A DNA stretch of 64,000 bases from DATAUD01 sp035511075 (lineage in GTDB: Bacteria; Verrucomicrobiota; Verrucomicrobiia; Limisphaerales; Palsa-1400), in the NCBI GenBank assembly GCA_035511075.1, contig DATKFW010000059.1, positions 62,001 through 126,000 of the forward strand, written 5' to 3'. Made by a program: the position numbers and the translations under genes. The notes beneath the pieces were generated by a model. The model did not search any database. It was not told the origin of the DNA and saw only the letters and a list, made by a program, of their open reading frames with translations. Positions 52,980 through 61,500 of this stretch are shown one piece after another (position 1 is the stretch's first letter; every line of letters begins with the position of its first letter).

Positions 52980-54707
52980 ATGCCAAACAAATTAAATCGC
53001 GCGCTGTGGCTGCTGCTGTTCTGGACCGCGGCCAGGTCCGCGGCGGCGGGGTCGGGGCCTGCCGATGAAATTCCGAGCGTCAAATTCGTGGATATCACCG
53101 CTGCCGCCGGAATCCACTTCGTTCACAACAATGGAGCTTACGGCGACAAGCTGCTTCCCGAAACCATGGGCGGGGGCGTGGCCTTCTTGGATTACGACGG
53201 AGACGGCAGCCAGGATTTGCTGTTCATCAATTCAACCTATTGGCCCGGCCACGCGCCGCAAGGCGAGAAGCTGCCGACCATGGCTCTCTATCACAACGAT
53301 GGCCGCGGTCAATTCACGGACGTAACCCCGGGTTCGGGGCTGGATGTCAGTTTCTACGGCATGGGCGTTGCCGTGGGCGATTATGACAATGACGGTTTGC
53401 CGGACGTTTTCATTACGGGCGTGGGCGGCAATCACCTTTTCCACAACGAAGGCCATGGCAAATTTCGCGACGTAACCACGGAAGCCGGCGTGGGCGGTCT
53501 GCCCGACGGATGGAGCACCGGCGCGGCGTGGATAGACTATGACAATGACGGCAAGCTCGATCTGTTTGTTTGCAATTACGTGCAATGGTCCGCCGAGATC
53601 GACCGCCAACACAGCTACGAACTCCCCAACGTCGGCCGCGCCTACGGGCCGCCGCGCAATTTCGCGGGCACGTTTCCCTTCCTGTATCACAACGACGGCC
53701 ACGGCCACTTCACCGACGTTTCCGCCAGGGCCGGCATCCAGATAAGGGACCCAGCCACCGGCTTGCCGATGGCGAAGTCGCTGGCCGTGGCGCCGGTGGA
53801 CGTGGACAACGACGGCTGGATCGACTTGGTCGTGGCCAACGACACGGTGGCTAATTTTCTTTTCCACAACGAGCGCGACGGCACCTTTAGGGAAGTCGGC
53901 GCGCAGTCCGGCATCGCGTACGACGCCTACGGCTTGACCCGTGGCGCGATGGGAATCGACACCGCGCGTTTCCGCAATGACGACACGCTGGGCATCGCCA
54001 TTGGCAATTTTGCCAACGAGATGAACGCGCTTTACGTGGCCCAACGCGATTCCCTGGTCTTCGCCGATGAGGCCATCAAGGAAGGCTTCGGGCCGGCCAG
54101 CCAGCACCTTCTCAAATTTGGACTCTTCTTTTTCGACTACGACCTGGACGGACGGCTCGACGTGCTCACGGCCAATGGTCAGCTTGAGCCGGAGATTCAT
54201 CGCGCGCTTTCCACCCAGCAGTATCGCCAATCCGCCCAGCTTTTCTGGAACCGCGGCGACCGCAAAGAAATGCGCTACCTGCCCGTGCCGGAGGAGAAAT
54301 GCGGCCCCGATATGTTCAAGCCCATCGTTGGACGCGGCTCCGCGTTCGCCGACATTGACGGTGACGGGGACCTGGACGTTGTGCTGACGCAGATCGGCGG
54401 GCCGCCGCTATTGCTTCGCAACGACCAGGATTTGCACCATCATTGGATTCGATTGAAACTGGTCGGGACAAGAAGCAATCGCGACGCCATTGGCGCGTGG
54501 ATCAAGGTTCGGGTCAACGGCCAAACGCTGTGGCGGCAGGTCATGCCCACGCGCAGCTACCTCTCACAGTCCGAATTGCCCGTCACCATCGGTTTGGGCG
54601 ATGCTGTGGAAGTGGATGGCATGGAGATTATCTGGCCGGGGGGCGCGACCCAGGAATTAAGCCCTCCCGCGGTCGACCGCCTTACCACCATTACCGAATC
54701 CCGCTGA
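52980..54707 (+). CDS. Secreted CRTAC-type FG-GAP/ASPIC-UnbV protein
   Basis: A 575-residue protein starting at ATG 52980 with a signal peptide (LWLLLFWTAARSAAAG). The mature protein is a beta-propeller with calcium-binding DxDxDG blades (FLDYDGDGSQDLLF, VGDYDNDGLPDVFI, WIDYDNDGKLDLFV, PVDVDNDGWIDLVV, FFDYDLDGRLDVLT, FADIDGDGDLDVVL) and a C-terminal ASPIC/UnbV domain (GAWIKVRVNGQTLWRQVMPT). It is a close paralogue of the membrane-anchored protein of 44869-46725, differing mainly in the N-terminal anchor. It is the first gene of a tight operon; the next starts 7 bases after its stop. Confidence 0.92.
   Translation: MPNKLNRALWLLLFWTAARSAAAGSGPADEIPSVKFVDITAAAGIHFVHNNGAYGDKLLPETMGGGVAFLDYDGDGSQDLLFINSTYWPGHAPQGEKLPTMALYHNDGRGQFTDVTPGSGLDVSFYGMGVAVGDYDNDGLPDVFITGVGGNHLFHNEGHGKFRDVTTEAGVGGLPDGWSTGAAWIDYDNDGKLDLFVCNYVQWSAEIDRQHSYELPNVGRAYGPPRNFAGTFPFLYHNDGHGHFTDVSARAGIQIRDPATGLPMAKSLAVAPVDVDNDGWIDLVVANDTVANFLFHNERDGTFREVGAQSGIAYDAYGLTRGAMGIDTARFRNDDTLGIAIGNFANEMNALYVAQRDSLVFADEAIKEGFGPASQHLLKFGLFFFDYDLDGRLDVLTANGQLEPEIHRALSTQQYRQSAQLFWNRGDRKEMRYLPVPEEKCGPDMFKPIVGRGSAFADIDGDGDLDVVLTQIGGPPLLLRNDQDLHHHWIRLKLVGTRSNRDAIGAWIKVRVNGQTLWRQVMPTRSYLSQSELPVTIGLGDAVEVDGMEIIWPGGATQELSPPAVDRLTTITESR
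54418..54599 (+). repeat. Copy B of inverted near-identical segment
   Basis: Matches the reverse complement of 44986-45167 with 17 mismatches in 182 bases. Together they form an inverted repeat about 9.3 kb apart. Confidence 0.85.
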
Positions 54708-54714
54708 CTGATTT

Positions 54715-56034
54715 ATGAACGAATACATTGAACGCGTCGTCAATCTTATCGATCCCTCCACCCTCCGAATTGGCAATTTGAATGTCGAGGAAGCCCGCGC
54801 GCGTCTTCTGCGCGGCCCTGTCGAGAAAATGCGCGAACTCGAAGGTTCCTTCGCCCTGGTGGCGCGGGAAGGCAAGACAGTCCGCATGGCGCGGTCGCTT
54901 GACCGTCCGATGCGCTACTTCCTGGCCAAGCGCCGCGAAGGGCCGGCGCTCGTTGTGGCCGACCGTATTGATACCATCTACAATCATCTTAAGACGGAGG
55001 GCCTCGATGGCCAGTTTCATCCCAGTTACACGCGGATGGTTCCGGCCCATCACGTGACCGAGATCCAACTCGTAGGCTGTCCCGATCCCGATCCTACCCA
55101 CACCCGGTTTTTTACCCCGCAACGCAACGCGCTTCCCGCTGACCTCGATGAAATTGGGCGGAGATACATCGGAGCGCTCGCCGATGAAATGGCGAAGTGG
55201 TTGACGCAAATCCCCCGGAACGAACCGATCGGAGTCTGTTTTTCCGGCGGTATCGACAGCGGCGCCGTTTTCGTTGTATTGCACCACGTGCTCTGCAAAC
55301 TTGGCCAAAGCCCCAGCCGTGTGAAAGCATTCACTCTGAATATCGGAGACGGTCCCGACCTGGGACAAGCCCGGGAATTTCTCGCGCGGCTTGGGCTGGG
55401 TCTGTTCCTCGAACCCGTTGAGGCGGATGCGGCTTCGATTGATCCGATGGAAACGTTGCGGGTGCTGGAAGATTACAAGCCGCTCGATGTCGAGTGCGCG
55501 TCGGTGGGACTGGCTCTTTGCCGCGGTATCCGGGAGCGTTACCGGGATTGGAGGTGGCTGGTGGATGGGGACGGGGGCGACGAGAATCTGAAGGATTATC
55601 CGATAGAAGAAAATCCGGAGCTGACCATCCGCAGCGTTGTGGGCAATCTCATGCTCTACCAGGAGGGCTGGGGCGTGGGCCGCATCAAACATTCGCTGAC
55701 CTACAGCGGAGGATTGAGCCGGAGTTATGCGCGGACTTACGCCCCGGGCAGACACCACGGTTTTGAAGGGTTTAGTCCTTTCACGCGGCCGAGTGTGATC
55801 GCGGTGGCGGAAGGCATTCCGTTTGAAGCGCTTACCGAGTTGTCAGTCAGCAAGCTTTATTCGCTCAAAGGCGAAGTTACCCGGCGCGGTGTCAAAGCCT
55901 TGACTGGGCTGGACATGCCCATATTCGCGAAAAGGCGCTTTCAACACGGAGCGCTGCCCGTCGAACAACTTCGCCGCCGGCTTTCTTCAAAGGAATCCGA
56001 CTACCGTCGGCAATTCCTGGCGTTTTACAACTGA
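54715..56034 (+). CDS. Asparagine-synthetase-like ATP-dependent amide/ligase enzyme, no glutaminase Cys
   Basis: A 439-residue protein with asparagine-synthetase B layout but shorter. The N-terminus is MNEYIERVV, not MCGI, so the catalytic Cys2 of the glutaminase domain is missing; a reduced version of that domain still shows ELEGSFALVAR, and a RMVPAHHVTEI analogue follows. The synthetase domain has the ATP PP-loop CFSGGIDSGAVFVVL (about 175-189) and the DGDGGDENLKDYP segment. It likely adenylates a carboxylate and lets an amine or ammonia attack, as in beta-lactam synthetase and lasso-peptide cyclases, rather than making asparagine. It lies 7 bases after the CRTAC gene and 8 bases before the radical SAM gene. 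Confidence 0.85.
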   Translation: MNEYIERVVNLIDPSTLRIGNLNVEEARARLLRGPVEKMRELEGSFALVAREGKTVRMARSLDRPMRYFLAKRREGPALVVADRIDTIYNHLKTEGLDGQFHPSYTRMVPAHHVTEIQLVGCPDPDPTHTRFFTPQRNALPADLDEIGRRYIGALADEMAKWLTQIPRNEPIGVCFSGGIDSGAVFVVLHHVLCKLGQSPSRVKAFTLNIGDGPDLGQAREFLARLGLGLFLEPVEADAASIDPMETLRVLEDYKPLDVECASVGLALCRGIRERYRDWRWLVDGDGGDENLKDYPIEENPELTIRSVVGNLMLYQEGWGVGRIKHSLTYSGGLSRSYARTYAPGRHHGFEGFSPFTRPSVIAVAEGIPFEALTELSVSKLYSLKGEVTRRGVKALTGLDMPIFAKRRFQHGALPVEQLRRRLSSKESDYRRQFLAFYN

Positions 56035-56042
56035 GCCGGTCG

Positions 56043-57011
56043 ATGGCCCCGGTTTTTCCAGAGCAGGAGCGCGGAGCCTGGATCATGGCGCAACGCCCCG
56101 CCAGAACAACCGAGCCCGATTCGGACAACCCGCGGGCTTTCTTCCTTGAGGAGGAACGGATGGAGTGCGGCCGGATCGCGCGTTCCGGCGTGATTTTCTT
56201 GACCAACAAGGAGTGCCCCTGGCGCTGCTTGATGTGCGATTTGTGGAAAGATACAACCAGCAGGACGGTCCCGGCTGGGGCCATACCGCGCCAAATCGAT
56301 TTTGCCTTGCGGACGTGGAGTGAAGAGGTGGCTGCCATTGAGCAGATCAAACTCTACAACAGCGGAAGTTTCTTCGATTCCGCCGCCATTCCGCCAGGCG
56401 ATTACCTGGCCATTGCCCAGAAAATGGGCTTCGCGCGGCATGTTCTGGTGGAATCGCATCCGCGGCTGGTCGGACCCAAGGCACTGAGATTCCGGGACAT
56501 GCTGGCCGGTTCCCTGGAAGTCGCCATGGGTTTGGAAACCGCGCATCCAGTCGTTTTGGAACGATTAAACAAGAAATTCAATTTGAGCCATTTTGCCCAA
56601 GCCGCCGCCCTTCTGCGGAAAGAGCGGATCGCCGTGCGCGTGTTCGTGCTGGTAAACCCGCCTTTTATGGGTGAAGCGGAGGGCTTGGAGTGGGCGGTGA
56701 AAACGGCGGATTTCGCGTTTTCATGCGGCGCAAGCGTGGTTTCCCTCATTCCCACTCGCGCCGGCAACGGTGCGATGGACCGCTTGCTTGAGGCGGGCGA
56801 GTTCTCGCCGCCCAGGCTTTCGACATTGGAAAGCGCTGTCCAATCCGCCCTGGCGCTGAAAAAAGGAAGAGTTTTTGCGGACACCTGGAATCTGGAACCG
56901 ATGTCCTTATGCGCCCACTGCCTGGAGCCGCGGCGGCAACGGTTGCAGGCGGTGAACCTGGCGCAACGCGATCTGCCACCCTTTGCCTGCCCGGCCTGCG
57001 ACGGACGATGA
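56043..57011 (+). CDS. Radical SAM enzyme with C-terminal CxxC pairs
   Basis: A 322-residue radical SAM protein. The 4Fe-4S cluster motif is Cys58, Cys62, Cys65 in KECPWRCLMCDLW. The barrel follows (IKLYNSGSFFDSAAIP, VLVESHPRLVG, EVAMGLETAHPVVLERLNKKF), reminiscent of the Elp3-like/TIGR01210 group to which RaSEA belongs. A second Cys set lies at the C-terminus: Cys290-Cys293 and Cys316-Cys319, probably a zinc site or extra cluster. Its stop overlaps the next start (ATGA). The substrate is not indicated; a role in making a small molecule or modifying a protein along with its neighbours is inference. An ATG 14 codons in (MAQRPARTT) is an alternative start. Confidence 0.88.
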   Translation: MAPVFPEQERGAWIMAQRPARTTEPDSDNPRAFFLEEERMECGRIARSGVIFLTNKECPWRCLMCDLWKDTTSRTVPAGAIPRQIDFALRTWSEEVAAIEQIKLYNSGSFFDSAAIPPGDYLAIAQKMGFARHVLVESHPRLVGPKALRFRDMLAGSLEVAMGLETAHPVVLERLNKKFNLSHFAQAAALLRKERIAVRVFVLVNPPFMGEAEGLEWAVKTADFAFSCGASVVSLIPTRAGNGAMDRLLEAGEFSPPRLSTLESAVQSALALKKGRVFADTWNLEPMSLCAHCLEPRRQRLQAVNLAQRDLPPFACPACDGR

Positions 57012-58546
57012 GCGCCCGCGATTTCCAAGTCGTAGTGGTCGGCTCGGGTTTTGCCGGATCGCTGGCGGCGATGATGGCGCGCCGTCTCGGTTTTTCCACC
57101 GCGTTGATCGAACGGGGACGACATCCGCGTTTCGCCATCGGGGAATCGTCCACTCCGCTGGCCAATCTGCTCCTGGAAGAAATCGCCATCCAGTATGACC
57201 TGCCTTTTTTGCGCCCGCTCTGCAAATGGGGAAGCTGGCAGGAAAAAAATCCGGACATAGCCTGTGGATTGAAACGCGGGTTCACGTTTTACCACCACCG
57301 ACTTGGCCGTCCGTTCCAGCACGATGCCGGGGGCAAGCGGCAATTGATGGTCGGCGCCAGCCCGGCGGAAAAAGTCGCCGACACTCATTGGTATCGGCCG
57401 GATTTTGATCACTATCTTGTGCGGCAAGCCCAAAATCTGGGAGTGGATTATCAGGATGAGACAGAGTTGGAGAGGGCGACGGAGGAAACCACCCGGATGC
57501 GGTTGACCGGAAACCGACGAGGCCAATCGGTCAACTTGACGGCCGAATTTGTGATTGACGCAAGCGGGCCGAGAGGATTTCTTCACCGCGCGCTGCACCT
57601 GCCGGAGAAATCGATGGAGGGCTTTCCCGCGACCCAGGCGCTCTTTTCGCATTTCGACGGCGTGCTCCCTCTCCCCCCGTGTTTCACCGACGGCCATCCG
57701 CCGTATCCGCCGGAGCGGGCCGCGGTGCATCACGTCTTTAATGGCGGGTGGATCTGGGTCTTACAGTTCAACAACGGACTGACCAGCGCGGGCGTCGCGG
57801 CCAAAGCGCCGCTGGCGGAAAGGTTTCAATTTCAATCCGGCGAGGTCGCCTGGAGAAACCTGCTGCGCGAACTTCCGTCGCTGGGCGAAAGTTTCGGGGC
57901 GGCGCGCGCTGTAATTCCATTTGTCTGGCAACCCCGCGTTGCGTTCCAAAGCGCAGTGATCACAGGGTGGCGCTGGGCGCTGTTGCCGTCGGCGGCAGGA
58001 GTCGTCGATCCGCTTCTCTCGACTGGATTTCCGTTAACCCTACTGGGACTCCAACGGCTGGCTGGAATTTTGAGAACCCAGGGACACGCGCGATTCGAGT
58101 CGGACCTGGACGACTATGCGCGGTTGACCACGCTGGAATTGGAGACGACGGCCCGGCTGGTCAGCGCGCTTTACGCTACTATGGACGACTTTGATGCGTT
58201 CAGGGAATTGAGCCTCCTCTATTTTGCCGCCGCCAGTTATTCCGAGGCGACGCGTCGTCTCGGAAAGACCGGCCAGGATTTCCTGTTGTGCCGTGATCCC
58301 GTATTCGCTCCGCAACTGCGGGAATTGTGCGAGACAAATTCGCGAAACTTGATGCAGCGAGTGCGCCAGGCCATCGAGCCGATCGACGTTGCCGGTTTGA
58401 CTGATCGTTCGCGTCATCCGTGGTACCCGGCGCTGACATCCGATCTTTTCAGCAACGCGCACAAACTGGACGCCAGCAAAGAGGAAATCTTACTCATGCT
58501 TGAGCGGTGCGGATTGACCGGTGCAGCCCCGGTTTGCGTTCGCTAA
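57008..58546 (+). CDS. Flavin-dependent halogenase-like oxidoreductase
   Basis: A 512-residue FAD enzyme of the tryptophan-halogenase superfamily. The dinucleotide motif VVVVGSGFAGS is at 8-18, followed by the family segment FAIGESSTPLANLLLEE (43-59). Lys89 lies in GLKRGFTFYHH, near where the halogenase Lys would be. The WxWxIP motif is only partly kept: GGWIWVLQF at 246-254 has the two Trp but Leu-Gln for Ile-Pro. The FAD-binding DASGPRGFL (184-192) and AAGVVDPLLSTGF follow. It may halogenate or hydroxylate, or oxidise by another route. ATG 57008 overlaps the radical SAM stop; its end overlaps the convergent 58543 gene by 4 bases. Confidence 0.82.
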   Translation: MSARDFQVVVVGSGFAGSLAAMMARRLGFSTALIERGRHPRFAIGESSTPLANLLLEEIAIQYDLPFLRPLCKWGSWQEKNPDIACGLKRGFTFYHHRLGRPFQHDAGGKRQLMVGASPAEKVADTHWYRPDFDHYLVRQAQNLGVDYQDETELERATEETTRMRLTGNRRGQSVNLTAEFVIDASGPRGFLHRALHLPEKSMEGFPATQALFSHFDGVLPLPPCFTDGHPPYPPERAAVHHVFNGGWIWVLQFNNGLTSAGVAAKAPLAERFQFQSGEVAWRNLLRELPSLGESFGAARAVIPFVWQPRVAFQSAVITGWRWALLPSAAGVVDPLLSTGFPLTLLGLQRLAGILRTQGHARFESDLDDYARLTTLELETTARLVSALYATMDDFDAFRELSLLYFAAASYSEATRRLGKTGQDFLLCRDPVFAPQLRELCETNSRNLMQRVRQAIEPIDVAGLTDRSRHPWYPALTSDLFSNAHKLDASKEEILLMLERCGLTGAAPVCVR

Positions 58547-61500
58547 CGAACGACTGTCACCTTGCCTTCGGCGTCCACCGTGATTTCCCGCGCCCCCGCT
58601 GGAACGGCGCCCGTGGTGGTCTTGCCGCCAGGCCAGCGAATCCAGATTTGAGTCCGAATTTCCGGGCAGGCCATGACCTGCACGACGCTGTCCTGCGACC
58701 AGTAGCCCGAACCGCCGTGAATTTCGCGCGCCGGCCCCATCCGGGTCCCCAACACCAGTCGCATTGTTGCTCCCACGCCATCGGGATTACCGGGCGGCCC
58801 GGCTAGGCGCACGCGGAGGCCGGGTTTGCCGAGCACATTTTGGTAGAGCTTGGTTTCCGCTCCGTTTTGGCTGACGACCAGGTCGACCCGCCCGTCCCCG
58901 TCAAAATCGCCCAGCGCCGCGCCACGTTGCTCGCCGTAAACCAGGACTCCCGAACTTTGGCCGGGCACCGCCTCCAACTTACCGGCGCCTGTGCCGCGAA
59001 GCCAAAGGCCCCGCCCCGCGTCAAGCCGGCGTCCGAAATCGTAAGGCTGAAACTCGATCGAGGAGGCGAACGGGGCCAATTCGGAAAAATTCTGGCTCAG
59101 AAAAATGTCCTCGTTGCCATCGCCGTCAAAATCTCCGACGTTGACGGAAAAGGCGGGGGCCAGTTGAGCTTCCATCGGCAATGGCGCCGCTTCAAAGTGG
59201 TCGCCGCGGTTGAAGAAAATGGTGGAGGCGAGCGTGGTGGCCTGGACGTGTTCGGCGGGTATTGGCAGGAGGGCCAGGACCTGGTCCAAGGTCGCTTCCG
59301 TGTAGGCCATCTGTGTCGGATACCTCCCCATCAGGGGCGGGTAGACGCTGCCCAACGCGTCGCGCATGCGGCGCGGAATCAGCGCCCGGCTGGCCGGATC
59401 GTAAACCGTCTCGATGAGGTCAAGCGCGCCGCGGTCGGTGAAGTCCCCAAAGTAAAGCTGCGCGGGCTGGTTACTGGTGGCTTGATATTCGCTGTTGAGG
59501 CCCCAGTTGGCGGCGATGATATCCATGCGCCCGTCGCCATCGATGTCGCCGGTGGTGACGCCGCGCCACAATCCGGTGTAACGGTCCAGGCCGAGGTCGT
59601 GGGTGATTTCGCGGAGATGGCCAGCCTGATTCTTGAAGACGCGAATCGGCCCCCATTCGCAGGCCAGAATCAGATCGGGAAAGCCGTCTCCATCGAGGTC
59701 GCTCCAAACGGCGCCGGTGACCAGGCCGGCCTGGCGCAAGACGGCGGTGTTCTCTGCGTCCAGTTGCAGTTCTCCACCCACATTGCGGTACAGGCAGGAA
59801 TCTGCCGCTTGCGGATACCGATCCGGCAGGACGCGGCCACCGACGAACAAGGCGAGCGATCCCTCGCCATAGACGTCCGCAACGGCCACGGGCCCGGTGC
59901 TGGACGGGTTTTCCGGCAAATCCAGTTTCCAGGAGGCCGGCAAGAAACCGAGGACCGAGGCGCTGGGGCAATTATGCCGGGAGGTGTAATTGGAGCGGCC
60001 CATCACCAGGCCCCGTTCATGCGGGCGGCGAACCCAGCCCACAATGCCCGCCAGATCTTCCGGCAACCTGGAATCCACCCGCTGACGCTTCAATCCACCC
60101 CTGCCATCGGACAAGAAAATGCCCAATGACCCGCCGCGACTGCTGCCGACGACCAGTTCCTCCCGGCCGTCGTCCAGTAAATCAACCCAGGCGACACCTG
60201 GGCCTTCCCGGCTTAGTTGCCACGGAAGAAGCGGTTGGCGGGCGTAATCATTGTAGGATTCCTCGTGGTGCTGATGAGAAAGGAGATAGCTGACGTCCTT
60301 GAAGAATGGTTTGACCTCCACCGGGGGAGGCGGCGCCGGGGGCGCGATGGCGCCAGCCTCATCAATCTCGTAGAGGCGGTTGGGTTTGACATCGCCGACA
60401 ACAGTGTGCCTGCCGTTGCGCCAGGTCACTTCGATGGTCATGCTCTGGCTTTTCCCGGCCGCGAAAACACGCAACGGGTCTGAGCCGGACAAGTAGAGTC
60501 CGCCACAAACGACTTCCTGGCTTTGCATGGGCACGGCGCCACTCAGCAGTTTGATTTTGGCGCCGATGCCCTGGGTGTTTGGGGGCAGACCCTTCAGGCG
60601 CACGGCAACGCGGGGGGCGCTACAATGATTGTGATAGACCCCGGCGGCGGCGCCGAGATTGTTGACCACAAAATCCAGATACCCGTCATTGCCAAGGTCA
60701 GCGACGGCGATGCCTTGATGAATTCCCGGCTGAGTTAATCCCCACGTTGCGCCCGTGTCCTGGAACTTCCAGTTTCCCAGGTTGCGGAAGCCGACGATGG
60801 GGGTGTCGATGGGTTCGGTCATCCTATTGATTTCATAGAATTCCTGAGTCATCTCCTCCTGGCGCGAGCGTTGTACGGGCTTGCCGTCCGAACCAAATTT
60901 GGGCGGGACGAGCTTGCCCAGCCGCCGCAACTCGCCCTTTTTGTGCATCGTATCCAGGTTATTCTCGTCGCCGACGAATCCGGTGGGAATGATAACGTCC
61001 TCGTAACCGTCCAGATCGACATCCAGAAAGACCGGTTGCCACGACCAGTCGGAGGCCGTCACCCCGGCGTAGGCGGCGATCTCCTCGAAGGTGCCGTCCC
61101 CACGGTTGCGGAAAAGCGTGTTGCACGGAATCTGAGGACGATCCTCAATCATGCCGGGTTCGGAGGGAAACAGACCGGTCGTCAACATCGTCCGCCTGCG
61201 ACGCCCCAAGTCCCGATTAAGCATGTCCACGACGAAGAAATCCACCCGGCCCGACCTATCGAGGTCGGCAAAGTCAACGCCCATCGAAAACTTGCTGGTG
61301 TGTCGCAACGCCAGCGGGGGACACGCGCGAAAATGCCCTTTGCCGTCGTTGATCCAGAAGCGGTCGGGCGTCCAGTAATCGTCGCAAACGTAGAGATCGG
61401 GCGCGCCGTCGCCGTTGACGTCGTGAAAGGCGGCCGTGAGGCTCCAATCGCGGGGCGGAGCGGTCAGCGGCTGGCCGCTTTCGTCCAGAAACGCGCCGTT

